Source: JAABPW01 sp037132275 (GTDB lineage Bacteria > Verrucomicrobiota > Kiritimatiellia > CAIKKV01 > CAITUY01). From it: a stretch of DNA of 53,007 nucleotides. A program made the position numbers and the translations under genes. Numbering within the stretch: position 1 is the first letter of the stretch; each line of letters starts with the position of its first letter. Of this stretch, positions 1 through 8,922 are shown piece after piece. The notes under the pieces are model-generated. The model was not told the origin of the DNA, made no database searches, and was given only the letters and a program-made list of their open reading frames with translations. The stretch spans positions 1-53,007 of the forward strand of contig JBAXPK010000014.1 of NCBI GenBank assembly GCA_037132275.1, written 5' to 3'.

Positions 1-516
1 GTTGAGTCCTGTGTGGTGATTGCCATTGTTTGTCTTTTGTTTTTTTCAACATTTCAGATATCCCAGTTGTTTGCCTCCCAGGAGGTCCTTGATTACGCCG
101 CCGGACGCGGTGCCCGAGCCATCACGGTCGGATTTAATCGGTTTATGGTCGAGAAGACCGTCCTCGTGGGCGCCATCCCGAACGCCGGACGCATGATTAA
201 TCCTGTCTATCAGGGCGGCCCCAGTGTTGAGCATGCACTGGAAACGGCCCGCATTCCGTTGTTTCTTGGGGCCGAGCACGAAGGCCGTTTGCAGGCCATC
301 CTTGACTATGAGAACTGGAAGACAATCAATTATAAAAAGCCGACGGTATCCATGGAGGATGGCACTTTTCGCTATGAAGTCGATCAGAAGGTGCCGCTTT
401 CAGATCCATTCCATCGCGCCTATTATGCGGCTGACTCGGTGGAATTGAGCGGAGAAAACTATCTGGACGAGCACTATACCCTCTATATGGAGACGGATGA
501 TGGAGGATGGCGGTGA
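1..516 (+). CDS. TadE-like pseudopilin, 5' end outside window
   Basis: Partial gene: the reading frame is open from base 1, so the true start lies upstream. The visible 171 codons begin with Glu-Ser-Cys and then a hydrophobic segment (about residues 5-20). This matches the N-terminal helix of TadE/TadG pseudopilins, where a Glu near the start of the helix is conserved. The remainder is a soluble, presumably extracytoplasmic domain. It opens a Tad-like operon and overlaps the next gene through a GTGA junction, so the two are probably translationally coupled. The family call rests on the N-terminal helix and the neighbours; the C-terminal part has no motif I recognise. Confidence 0.6.
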   Translation, partial: VESCVVIAIVCLLFFSTFQISQLFASQEVLDYAAGRGARAITVGFNRFMVEKTVLVGAIPNAGRMINPVYQGGPSVEHALETARIPLFLGAEHEGRLQAILDYENWKTINYKKPTVSMEDGTFRYEVDQKVPLSDPFHRAYYAADSVELSGENYLDEHYTLYMETDDGGWR

Positions 517-1949
517 GGACTACCCCGCACGATTCATGCCTGCTGCAACGGCAGGGAGATGCCCGTTCAGGGCAGGCGATGATTTTTATTGTCATGATCC
601 TGATCATTCTCTCGTTCGTTGCATTATGGAATTTCGATCTTCATAAAATCATCTATGTCAAAAACGTGAGCCAGAATGCGGGGGATGCCTCTGCCCTGGC
701 GGGTGCACGCTGGCAGGCGATTTCGCTGAATCTCATTGGGGACTTGAACGTCATGCAGGCGGTGGCCTTGACCCATGGGGATACGAACGGGGCCGCAGCG
801 ATTAATCAATTACAAGCCCGCCTGTGTTATGTCGGGCCGATGATAGGGCTTATGTCTGCTCAGCAGGCGGGAAAGAATAACGGAATTTTCAATAACAACG
901 GTTTCTCGGAACGACTGCGCAGTCATGCGGATGAGGTGTTGACTAAATACACGGCACGAGGGGCGGATGGAACGATGATGTTTACGGAGCCGTATCCCGG
1001 TGCGTGGACGGACTATGCGGCCATGATCTATGCGGTGGCGGATAGCGGGGTGGCTGTGGCGCCGGACAACGCCCGGCTTTATTCGGATTACACCGGCGGG
1101 CACATGTTGCTGATGCCTGACTTTTATGATGCCGTCGCGGGTTCTGATTGGTGCTGGTTTTTTCATCACGCCTATGCCTTCCTGAAGAGCTACGTCGATT
1201 ATCATTCCTGGCCTCCACTCCCGGATGTTATCCCGAATCCAGACCCCATAAATTGTGAATATTTCGGGCTTGGTTTGACGCTGCAACCGATGCTGGGGGA
1301 TCCCGAGGCGGTAACGATGATGAATCAGGTCAGCAAGGATCGGGGGTTATCCCCGGACCTGGTCGATGCGAGCGTAAACTCGATGATTGCGGTGTGGTAT
1401 TGTTACGACAAGAGCGCATGGGGAAAATGGGACTCGATTTCCCCTGATGGTGAAAATCAATTCCCGGCGGCTGGTACCGTTAAAGCACAGTATGACTATG
1501 CGGGCGCCGATGCCGTGACTCGGGTCTTGGCGGAGTCACCCCGGATGACCCCGCAGGCGGGCAATACCAAGATTACCTGGACGGCGGCGGCAAAGCCCTT
1601 TGGCTACCTTACTGCGGATGGGGTGGATATACTTCCCAATGCCTACGAGCTTGTCCTGCCTTCCTTTCATGACGTGAGATTGATCCCCGTCGATGCCTCG
1701 TCGGCGCCTGCTGGCGGCGCGTTCAATCTCGACTGGCGCGATCATATTGAAGGGCATTTGAAGGATTATGTTGCGAGGGGCACCACCGTTGCGGGATGTT
1801 GGTACTGCATGCAGTTGGTGCTGTGGGAGAGTCCGATTTTTCGACAAACCGGAATTGACTGGCTGAGTCAGAAAGTTAATCGGGATTCCTGCGAAGGTCA
1901 TGGAGGCGGTGGCGGCGGACATGGCGGTGGTGGCCGGAGAGGGCATTGA
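513..1949 (+). CDS. TadG-like Flp pilus assembly protein with Gly/His-rich tail
   Basis: A 478-residue protein. An N-terminal membrane helix follows the motif SGQAMIFIVMILII, and then comes a segment of the type NAGDASALAGA that is characteristic of putative Flp pilus-assembly TadG proteins. The rest should be outside the cytoplasm. The last ~20 residues are almost entirely Gly, His and Arg with one Cys, an unusual low-complexity tail that might bind metal. I chose GTG at 513 because GGAGG at 502-506 sits six bases upstream and the start overlaps the previous stop as GTGA. An ATG at 507 is in frame, but it directly abuts the ribosome site. The protein probably works with the TadE-like proteins as a minor pilin or adhesin anchor. 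Confidence 0.7.
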   Translation: MRTTPHDSCLLQRQGDARSGQAMIFIVMILIILSFVALWNFDLHKIIYVKNVSQNAGDASALAGARWQAISLNLIGDLNVMQAVALTHGDTNGAAAINQLQARLCYVGPMIGLMSAQQAGKNNGIFNNNGFSERLRSHADEVLTKYTARGADGTMMFTEPYPGAWTDYAAMIYAVADSGVAVAPDNARLYSDYTGGHMLLMPDFYDAVAGSDWCWFFHHAYAFLKSYVDYHSWPPLPDVIPNPDPINCEYFGLGLTLQPMLGDPEAVTMMNQVSKDRGLSPDLVDASVNSMIAVWYCYDKSAWGKWDSISPDGENQFPAAGTVKAQYDYAGADAVTRVLAESPRMTPQAGNTKITWTAAAKPFGYLTADGVDILPNAYELVLPSFHDVRLIPVDASSAPAGGAFNLDWRDHIEGHLKDYVARGTTVAGCWYCMQLVLWESPIFRQTGIDWLSQKVNRDSCEGHGGGGGGHGGGGRRGH

Positions 1950-1957
1950 AGATCACT

Positions 1958-2464
1958 ATGAAAAGTGAACGATCAGGTCAGGCCATGGTGGAATTAGTAG
2001 TGGCACTGGTGGGGATTCTGGTGTTGGTGGCCGGGATCCTTCAGATTTCCAGCATGGGGGTCAGCCAGTCGCGGTTGATGACCGAAGCCCGGCGGGAAGC
2101 CGGACGGAAAGCCATGCTGGATAAGTCCTCGTTTGCCGGTCCCCAGTTTATAGCGGGCTGCACGGTGGGGGAGGACGGGATCGCTTTCTCGCATGATGAC
2201 AGTTCGGTTTCCGCGGATGGTGGCGTGTTGAATATGGGAATTGTCCGTTATGCCCATCCTGATGAACTGGATGATATCCGTCCGGATAACGCTGTATCTG
2301 TCGTGGCCGACAGCGCCTTTCCCCAGAACATGATGGGGCTGGTGGATGGAGAGAAAAAAGTCAGGGTGACGCTTCTCCCCATTATCAGGGAGCTGGTTTA
2401 TCGGAGTGATTCGGTTGAGCTATGCGGCAAAGCATGGATGACTTGGACGAAAGGGCTCTATTGA
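1958..2464 (+). CDS. TadE-like pseudopilin
   Basis: A 168-residue protein with the typical TadE N-terminus: a short basic leader, SGQAMVELVVALVGILVLVAG, and the conserved Glu at the start of the hydrophobic helix. After the helix comes a soluble domain of about 130 residues. Pseudopilins of this kind are processed by a prepilin peptidase and enter the Tad pilus base. The ATG at 1958 is preferred over a TTG at 1946 that overlaps the upstream stop, because it places the basic leader directly before the helix. It is the second TadE-like gene of the operon and is followed closely by an exported protein of unknown function. Confidence 0.75.
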   Translation: MKSERSGQAMVELVVALVGILVLVAGILQISSMGVSQSRLMTEARREAGRKAMLDKSSFAGPQFIAGCTVGEDGIAFSHDDSSVSADGGVLNMGIVRYAHPDELDDIRPDNAVSVVADSAFPQNMMGLVDGEKKVRVTLLPIIRELVYRSDSVELCGKAWMTWTKGLY

Positions 2465-2466
2465 GC

Positions 2467-3171
2467 ATGCGTCATAACCGGATATGGCTGTTGACGGTGT
2501 CAGGGATATGTTTTTCCGCCGCCCTACTTCCGGCCCGTATTTTTTGGGAGGGAGGGGGCGATTTGTTTACTCCCGCCTCTTTTGGTCGGGAGATTTACAA
2601 AGCCGTGATGGAGATTAATGGAGGAAAGGCGGATGTATGCGTGGTTGCCTGTGAAAATGGCCTGGCATCCGTTCAGGCTTCTCTGGCAACCAATCGCGAT
2701 CCGACGGCCGCCTGGTTTTCCGGGGACTCCCTTGGCCTTGGCCGTGTGTCACGGGACGGGAAGACGCTTCGGTTAGCCACCCTCAGTTTCGGGCCCGGCA
2801 GGCCGGACTTGATGGTGACGGTGATTCAGTCGACATCTGAGGCGATCGCTTCGCGGCCTGAGTATGCCCGTCACCGGTTGAGCGATATTCCTGTTCCCCC
2901 GGGTGCGGCGGTGCTTGGGACGATGAATAATACCGATACCCGGACGACGGTGGAGCGCTTGGTGTCCCGTATGTCGATGGAGACGGTGGCCAGGTTTTAT
3001 GAAAATGCCATGGCCAGGAATGGCTGGATCAAAATGGTCAAGTCGGTGGAGAATACCGGTCTTTTATGTTATATCAAGGGGGCAGACGTCTGTTGTGTGA
3101 TGGTTGCCGCCCAAGATTCAAATGGCGAAACGGGCATAACCCTGCTACATAAGCAGGGTGCCGTGAATTGA
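2467..3171 (+). CDS. Exported protein of unknown function in the Tad operon
   Basis: A 234-residue protein I do not recognise. The ATG at 2467 follows the upstream stop by two bases and gives a convincing signal peptide or N-terminal anchor (MRHNRIWLLTVSGICFSAAL). A longer version from 2422 would overlap the tadE-like gene and bury that peptide. The mature part contains four cysteines, two of them adjacent. Its place between the pseudopilins and cpaB, with very short spacing, suggests a periplasmic or envelope role in pilus assembly. That role is inference from position only. Confidence 0.6.
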   Translation: MRHNRIWLLTVSGICFSAALLPARIFWEGGGDLFTPASFGREIYKAVMEINGGKADVCVVACENGLASVQASLATNRDPTAAWFSGDSLGLGRVSRDGKTLRLATLSFGPGRPDLMVTVIQSTSEAIASRPEYARHRLSDIPVPPGAAVLGTMNNTDTRTTVERLVSRMSMETVARFYENAMARNGWIKMVKSVENTGLLCYIKGADVCCVMVAAQDSNGETGITLLHKQGAVN

Positions 3172-3191
3172 ATGGATAAGAGAGGGAGCTC

Positions 3192-4010
3192 ATGAAACAA
3201 CGCATGGTGTTGGTGATATCGGTTGTGGTGGGATTGCTGGCGTTCTGGATGACGCAGCGGTATTTCCATGTACGAATGGCGGAGTTGGACAAGGAACGCG
3301 AACTGTTATTTGCCAGCGAGAAAAGGGTGGACGTTCTGGCTGCCGGCCGAGAGCTTCCTGCGGGGACGGTTTTGCTTAAGAAGGATCTCATCGCCAAAAG
3401 TTTACCCGGTCGTGATGTGAGTAAGAATACGATTCCGGTGGAGGAGTTGGACCGCATTCTCGGCAAGAAGCTGAAATACAGCATGGATGCCGCAGAGACG
3501 CTCATGTGGTCCTATGTGGATGTGCCGTTTCGCCCCGGTTCAGGGTTGGCCCCGGTTATTAACAAGGGGATGCGTGCCATCTCCATTTCAATCGGTGGTG
3601 CGGCCGGCGTGAGCGGATTGGTGCAGCCCAATGATCGAGTGGATGTTCTTGGGTCATTCACCTTCCCTTCCCGCACGGATCCAACCAAAGTGGAATGGGT
3701 TACCCTGACAGTCCTTCAAGATGTGACAATTCTGGCGACAGGACAGACTCTAGGCAAGACGGATCTCGGTGATCGGAGCAAGGCAAGCACTGGCTATAGC
3801 ACAGTAACAGTCGAAACCACGCCGCGTGAGGCCGAATTGCTGGTGTTCGTTGAAAACATGCGTGGACATTTGACGCTGGCATTGCGCAATCCAGAGGATG
3901 TCAGCTATGAGAAAAACCTCCCGGAAGTTAATTTCAATATGTTGGAACGGGAAATGCCAGACTTGAATGCCTATCGACAGCAGATCATTCGTCATAAAAG
4001 CGGCCAATAA
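3192..4010 (+). CDS. cpaB: Flp pilus assembly protein CpaB (RcpC-like)
   Basis: 272 residues. A single N-terminal membrane helix (residues 5-22) is followed by a SAF-like domain (VLAAGRELPAGTVLLKKDLI, about 47-67) and the CpaB signature region around GMRAISISIGGAAGVSGLVQPNDRVDVLG (about 122-152, quoted in part: GMRAISI, QPNDRVDV). CpaB/RcpC proteins are inner-membrane-anchored periplasmic proteins that help organise the Tad secretin. A GAGG ribosome site lies just before the ATG. It is followed six bases later by the ATPase gene. The secretin partner (CpaC/RcpA) is not encoded in the visible sequence. Confidence 0.9.
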   Translation: MKQRMVLVISVVVGLLAFWMTQRYFHVRMAELDKERELLFASEKRVDVLAAGRELPAGTVLLKKDLIAKSLPGRDVSKNTIPVEELDRILGKKLKYSMDAAETLMWSYVDVPFRPGSGLAPVINKGMRAISISIGGAAGVSGLVQPNDRVDVLGSFTFPSRTDPTKVEWVTLTVLQDVTILATGQTLGKTDLGDRSKASTGYSTVTVETTPREAELLVFVENMRGHLTLALRNPEDVSYEKNLPEVNFNMLEREMPDLNAYRQQIIRHKSGQ

Positions 4011-4016
4011 ACCAAT

Positions 4017-5660
4017 ATGTATCTTGAAATCCGAAAACATGATGGAGTGAAGAAGGACATGGATCTGGTCCCCGGGCTCTATACTATTGGATCCGAGGCG
4101 GAGAACCATATTGTTCTATCGGGCCCGGGTGTGTCGGGACGCCATGCGATCATCAGCCTCAGGGGAGGTTCATGCTGGGTTGAAGACCTGACCTTTGGAG
4201 ACACTCAGATTGATGGCGCCGTTGTTCATGGCCGTGCAGAGGTAATCGAGGGGCAGGTTTTGCAGATTGGCACATGCAGTCTGAAGTTCTTCTCGGAGCG
4301 TCCCCAGTCGGTGCGGGTTGAAGTGGCCGTGGCTCCGCTGGCTCCGGTGAACGTTAAGTCTGAGTCTCTCTCCATACCCGTGCAAGTTCGGCGGCAGGCC
4401 GTCAAGCAGCAGATTCACAAGGAACTCCTTGAGCGCATGGATATAAAGCGGCTAACGGCCTCCCAGATAGACGAGGGGGAACTTCATCGTCGCGTTTTGG
4501 AAACGATTGAAGGCATTGTCAAGGAAGTGGCGCCGCGTTTGCCCCCTGAAATTTCGGGGCAGACCTTGATCAAGGAAATCTATGACGAGGCGGTGGGCCT
4601 GGGCGCCATTGAAGACCTCTTGGCGGATCCCGACGTCACGGAAATCATGGTTAATGGATCCCAGCACATTTATGTGGAACGGAATGGCCGGATCGAACTT
4701 ACCGGCCGTACGTTTCTGGATGAAAAGTCCGTTCTGGCCGTGATAGAGCGAATTGTGTCCCCGCTGGGGCGGCGTATCGATGAAAGCCAGCCCTACGTGG
4801 ATGCCCGGTTGCGGGATGGATCCCGTGTGAATGCCATCATTCATCCGCTTTCCCTGATCGGCCCCTGTCTGACCATTCGGAAATTCTCTAAAATTCCGAT
4901 GACATCGGACGACTTTATCCGTTACGGAACCTGGACAGCTGGGGTGCGTGATTTCCTGAAGGCCTGTGTTGAGGCACGAAAGAACATCATTGTGTCCGGG
5001 GGAACCGGGTCCGGGAAAACCACACTGCTGAATGTTCTGAGCAGTTTTCTTCCATCAAGCGAGCGGATCCTGACGATTGAGGATGCGGCGGAACTTCAAT
5101 TGAAGCAGGAGCATGTGGTTTCGTTGGAAGCGCGGCCTCCTAATATCGAGGGGAAGGGGGCCGTGACAATTCGGGATCTGGTGCGGAATGCGTTGCGAAT
5201 GAGACCTGATCGTATTGTTGTTGGCGAATGCCGTGGCGGGGAGGCGCTGGATATGCTGCAAGCCATGAACACGGGGCATGACGGGTCTCTGACTACCATT
5301 CATGCCAATACCCCCCGTGACGTCATTTCCCGTATGGAGACCCTGGTGCTGATGTCCGGCTTGGATCTTCCACTACGTGCCATTCGGGAGCAGATCACAT
5401 CCGCTGTGGATCTGATTATCCACGAAGCGCGTTTGAGCGATGGGAGCAGGAAGGTTGTGAATGTAACCGAGGTGGTTGGAAGCGAGGGGGAGCGTACCAC
5501 CATGCAGGATATTTTTGTGTTTGAGCAGACTGGGGTGGATGCTGCGGGAAAAGTGCTTGGGCGGGTTGTCCCAACAGGCTCCATCCCTACTTTTCTTGAT
5601 GAACTCAAGGGACGTGGTGTGGCCGTGGATCTTTCCGTGTTTGATCCCAAGCGGCAGTGA
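4017..5660 (+). CDS. cpaF: CpaF/TadA secretion ATPase with N-terminal FHA domain
   Basis: 547 residues in two parts. Residues about 20-95 form an FHA domain (YTIGSEAENHIVLSG, then SGRHAII), a phosphothreonine-binding module. Residues about 120-530 are a CpaF-type ATPase with Walker A GGTGSGKTT near residue 330, Asp-box and Walker B region RPDRIVVGECRGGEA near 396, and the His-box TTIHANTPRD. It powers assembly or secretion through the Tad machine at the cytoplasmic face. Most CpaF proteins lack an FHA domain, so the fusion suggests control of the motor by Ser/Thr phosphorylation. A second FHA protein lies downstream in the same operon. Confidence 0.93.
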   Translation: MYLEIRKHDGVKKDMDLVPGLYTIGSEAENHIVLSGPGVSGRHAIISLRGGSCWVEDLTFGDTQIDGAVVHGRAEVIEGQVLQIGTCSLKFFSERPQSVRVEVAVAPLAPVNVKSESLSIPVQVRRQAVKQQIHKELLERMDIKRLTASQIDEGELHRRVLETIEGIVKEVAPRLPPEISGQTLIKEIYDEAVGLGAIEDLLADPDVTEIMVNGSQHIYVERNGRIELTGRTFLDEKSVLAVIERIVSPLGRRIDESQPYVDARLRDGSRVNAIIHPLSLIGPCLTIRKFSKIPMTSDDFIRYGTWTAGVRDFLKACVEARKNIIVSGGTGSGKTTLLNVLSSFLPSSERILTIEDAAELQLKQEHVVSLEARPPNIEGKGAVTIRDLVRNALRMRPDRIVVGECRGGEALDMLQAMNTGHDGSLTTIHANTPRDVISRMETLVLMSGLDLPLRAIREQITSAVDLIIHEARLSDGSRKVVNVTEVVGSEGERTTMQDIFVFEQTGVDAAGKVLGRVVPTGSIPTFLDELKGRGVAVDLSVFDPKRQ

Positions 5661-6568
5661 TGATTTTCTGGTGGAGGTGTATGGATTCGATCTTCATATT
5701 GTGGATGGTTCCGGGGTTATACTTGTTATCCTTAGGTGGACTAACCTTTTTCATTTTGGAATCATTCCAGTCTGCCGCAACTGACTATGCGGCTGCCTAT
5801 TCTGAAAATGCGTCACGCCAGATGGAGGATCTTTTCCTGTTTATCCCGCCCCGCCGGATATTAGAACTGGCATCCGCGTCATCCGCCGTTTGTTTTATTA
5901 TGGGATTTATTTTGTTCGGTGGATTCGAAGGACGCTCATTTTTGATCGGACTGGGGCTAGGTGGTGTGTTGGCGGTAGGGGGATGGAACATTCCTGGCCG
6001 GGTTCTGGCGGTGCTGAAACAGCGACGACTGCAACGTTTCAATATTCAGCTTGTTGACAGTCTGGTCAGCATGAGCAATGCCCTGAAGGCGGGATTTAGT
6101 GTGCAGCAGGCCATCGAGTTGGTGGTGCGCGAAGGACAGAATCCCATCGCCCAGGAATTCAGGATGTTTCTCCATCAGACGCGGGTCGGGTTGCCGATGG
6201 AAGAAGCGTTGGAGAGCCTGCAAAAAAGGGTGGGGAGCGATGATCTTGCCTTGATGATCGCCGCTTTTGAAACGGCGCGGAAGACGGGGGGCAATCTGAC
6301 TGAGGTCTTTGAAAAAATCGCCCATACCATCCGTGAGCGGATGAGAATTGAACTGCGAATCCGGACGCTCACGGCCCAGGGACGACTGCAAGGCGTGATT
6401 GTCAGCGCCATGCCACTATTGCTGGGCGTCGCCATGTATTTCCTGGATAAGGGGATGATGCTGGCCTTTCTGAGATCTGGATTCGGAATTACCCTGCTTG
6501 TGGCAGTCGTTGTTCTGGAAGTGATCGGGGCCCTGGTGATCCGAAAAATAGTCAATATCGACATCTAA
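5660..6568 (+). CDS. tadB: Tad inner-membrane platform protein TadB
   Basis: 302 residues. N-terminal hydrophobic segment, two membrane helices near residues 65-110, then a type II secretion F domain (VDSLVSMSNALKAGFSVQQAIE, about 133-155, core LVSMSNALKAGFS) and a C-terminal helix pair. With TadC it forms the inner-membrane platform that couples the ATPase to pilin assembly. The ATG at 5660 overlaps the cpaF stop as TGATG. An alternative ATG at 5681 has GGAGG only three bases upstream. Followed two bases later by tadC. Confidence 0.9.
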   Translation: MIFWWRCMDSIFILWMVPGLYLLSLGGLTFFILESFQSAATDYAAAYSENASRQMEDLFLFIPPRRILELASASSAVCFIMGFILFGGFEGRSFLIGLGLGGVLAVGGWNIPGRVLAVLKQRRLQRFNIQLVDSLVSMSNALKAGFSVQQAIELVVREGQNPIAQEFRMFLHQTRVGLPMEEALESLQKRVGSDDLALMIAAFETARKTGGNLTEVFEKIAHTIRERMRIELRIRTLTAQGRLQGVIVSAMPLLLGVAMYFLDKGMMLAFLRSGFGITLLVAVVVLEVIGALVIRKIVNIDI

Positions 6569-6570
6569 TC

Positions 6571-7494
6571 ATGAATACTGGGATTGAATTTGGATTGTGT
6601 TTGTTGTGGGCCATCTTTGCGGGGCTCGCCGCCTGGTATTGTATCCAAGTGCTGCGGCAGGTCACCTATGTGACGCTGGCGGATGGACGTCGGCAGGAAC
6701 GGCTTATTCCGTTCATGTTTCGGTTACTGTTTCCTTTGGCGCCGAACTTGGTTCCGCTATTCCGGCGGCCGACTTTCGAAAAGAACAATGCCATTGTTTC
6801 AAAAAAGCTGGTAGCGGCAGGGTTTGGGGGGCTTTTATCCTCCGAGGAGTTTCTTGCGATGAAAGTGCTCCTGCCCTCCGTTCTGGGACTGATGTTGTCG
6901 GCACTGATTATGGCCATGATCGCCACCCTGCATGGCAAGATCGGTCAGGTTCTTCAAAGACATGAAGTTCCGTTAATCATGATGATATTGCTCTGGTTCT
7001 ACGCCTATCCCGGTCTTTGGTTGCGGCGTGTGCTGGCGGATCGTCATGGCCGGATACAAAAATCCCTTCCGTTTGTGCTGGATTTGCTGACGCTTTCGGT
7101 CGAGGCTGGTTTGGATTTCATGAGCGCCATGCAGAGGATTGTGGAGCGAGGCAAAGTGGATGCACTGGGAGAGGAACTGCTCCGGGTTTTGCGGGAAATT
7201 CAGTTGGGGAAAACAAGGCGCAATGCCCTCCGCGACATGTCGGAACGGGTGGATCAACCGGACATGAGATCGGTGATGAATGCCCTGGTTCAGGCGGATG
7301 AATTGGGTGTCGGGATTGCTTCTATCTTGCGGATCCAGTCTGACCAGATGCGACAGCGCCGCTTTGAGCGAGCCGAAAAAATGGCGAACGAGGCCCCTGT
7401 GAAAATGCTGTTTCCGTTAGTCGCCTTTATTTTTCCGGCTGTGTTTTTGGTGTTGTTGGGGCCCATTGTGCTTCAAATAATCCGGCAGATTTGA
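6571..7494 (+). CDS. tadC: Tad inner-membrane platform protein TadC
   Basis: 307 residues with membrane helices at about 5-25, 95-115, 130-150 and 282-305, and a T2SF domain (PFVLDLLTLSVEAGLDFMSA, about 167-186). The closing segment KMLFPLVAFIFPAVFLVLLGP is typical of TadC. It pairs with TadB in the inner membrane. The order cpaB-cpaF-tadB-tadC is the conserved core of Tad loci, which supports the reading of the whole operon. A 65-base gap to the next gene holds only a 16-codon frame (7513-7563) that overlaps the next start. Confidence 0.92.
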   Translation: MNTGIEFGLCLLWAIFAGLAAWYCIQVLRQVTYVTLADGRRQERLIPFMFRLLFPLAPNLVPLFRRPTFEKNNAIVSKKLVAAGFGGLLSSEEFLAMKVLLPSVLGLMLSALIMAMIATLHGKIGQVLQRHEVPLIMMILLWFYAYPGLWLRRVLADRHGRIQKSLPFVLDLLTLSVEAGLDFMSAMQRIVERGKVDALGEELLRVLREIQLGKTRRNALRDMSERVDQPDMRSVMNALVQADELGVGIASILRIQSDQMRQRRFERAEKMANEAPVKMLFPLVAFIFPAVFLVLLGPIVLQIIRQI

Positions 7495-7559
7495 GGCTCG
7501 GAGGTTGACATCATGGATCCTGTCTGGCTATTTTCAATGCTCAAACAAGAATTTTTGAC

Positions 7560-8921
7560 ATGACAAATGCAGCACATTTATTAATTGCCGAGGGACCGGC
7601 ATCCGGACGCGAAATACACGTCCCGAGCGCCGGGGTTCGCATCGGGCGTTCCTCTCGCAACGATATCTCCATAACCGATGAGGCGATGTCTCGTTTTCAA
7701 TGCCGATTTTTCTTTAAGCCCAGCGAGGGACTTTGGGTCTCGGATCTGGGAAGCGCCAACGGCACGATGGTGAATGGGAAGTTAGTTCAGGAGCAACGAC
7801 TCATGGTGGATGATGTCATCAGGGCGGGTGATACCGGCATCCGAGTCGTCAATGACCGGGAGGGGGACGCTCCCACTATGGCCACTCCCAAGGCTGCTGA
7901 GCTGGCTGGAACGGACTCCGTATTGCTCGCTTCTCCTTCTCCAAAACAGGTGGAGCCAGCACTTGATCTCGGGCTTCGCAAAGGGAGACGGGTGGGCTTG
8001 GCTGCTTCGAAGAATTCCCTGCGCCGGAATCTGCTTTGGTTGGCCTCTCTCATGGTTCTTATGGTATTGGCGGTTTGGTTTAAGGATCCGTTTATGGCGT
8101 TTTTCGCACCGCCAAAACCGGTGCCTGTCCAGCCTCCGGTTGACTTGCCTGCACTGGAATTGACGTTTGAGAGGGTTGAAGGATCGGCATCCAACATTTT
8201 TAGGTATTTTCTGGATTTGCATCATGAATCTCTAATGGTGCAGGTTGACGATTTGCTGAGGGATCGCCATGTGCGACGAGATAAAAAAGTGGCGCCGGAA
8301 CTTCTGGCCAACCTCGCCCGTTCCATCCAGGCCACCGGCGTGATGGATCTGCGCGAGGATTACAGCGGGTTGGCGCCGGGCATCTATGAGTTCAGTGACC
8401 TGTCGATCACAATAGGGGCGGCTACCCGTCGCATCAAGGTGCTAAACCAGGTTGAGCCGGAGATTTTCGGTGAAGCTCGCGCCATGATTGAGAAGTTCGG
8501 TATTAATGAGCTGGGGCTGGCCGCTCTGGCTATTGAGCCTACCGTTTTAATAGAGAAGGCGAGAGCATCGTTACTGCAGGGAAAGAAGATGTGGGACGAA
8601 CGCGAAGTGCGCAATGAGAACCTGTTTAATGCCATCCGGGCCTACAAGGAGTGTGAATGGTATCTAGAAACCATTGAGCCGAAGCCTCCCTTCTATGGTG
8701 AGGCCTTGAGTGCGAAAACGGACTGTATCCGGGAGCTTCAGCGACGCTATGATGACCAGTGGTTTCTGGCCGAACGCTCCGTCAAATTGCGAGAATGGAA
8801 GGAGGCGGAACGGCAGTTGAAAGTAATCTGCGAGATGATTCCCGACCGATCTGACGAGCGTAATCGTAATGCCAGCAAAAATCTAGTGGATGTGGAACGT
8901 CACCTGTCGACGGAAGAATAG
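7560..8921 (+). CDS. FHA-domain single-pass membrane protein
   Basis: 453 residues. The N-terminal FHA domain spans about residues 5-95 (RIGRSSRNDISITDEAMSRFQ, core GRSSRND; then DLGSANGTMVNG), with the Arg, Ser and Asn positions expected for phosphothreonine recognition. A membrane helix lies at about 158-176 (LWLASLMVLMVLAVWF). The C-terminal ~270 residues are probably periplasmic, and their last part looks helical. This layout would let a cytoplasmic phosphorylation signal be passed to the envelope, or recruit a kinase to the Tad complex. It directly follows tadC and is followed one base later by the PEGA-repeat gene. Confidence 0.8.
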   Translation: MTNAAHLLIAEGPASGREIHVPSAGVRIGRSSRNDISITDEAMSRFQCRFFFKPSEGLWVSDLGSANGTMVNGKLVQEQRLMVDDVIRAGDTGIRVVNDREGDAPTMATPKAAELAGTDSVLLASPSPKQVEPALDLGLRKGRRVGLAASKNSLRRNLLWLASLMVLMVLAVWFKDPFMAFFAPPKPVPVQPPVDLPALELTFERVEGSASNIFRYFLDLHHESLMVQVDDLLRDRHVRRDKKVAPELLANLARSIQATGVMDLREDYSGLAPGIYEFSDLSITIGAATRRIKVLNQVEPEIFGEARAMIEKFGINELGLAALAIEPTVLIEKARASLLQGKKMWDEREVRNENLFNAIRAYKECEWYLETIEPKPPFYGEALSAKTDCIRELQRRYDDQWFLAERSVKLREWKEAERQLKVICEMIPDRSDERNRNASKNLVDVERHLSTEE

Positions 8922-8922
8922 C

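Noticed and set aside
7513..7563. 16-codon frame (atg to tga) just before the FHA gene
   Set aside because: Overlaps the FHA start and lacks a ribosome site. Could be a leader peptide, but nothing supports translation.
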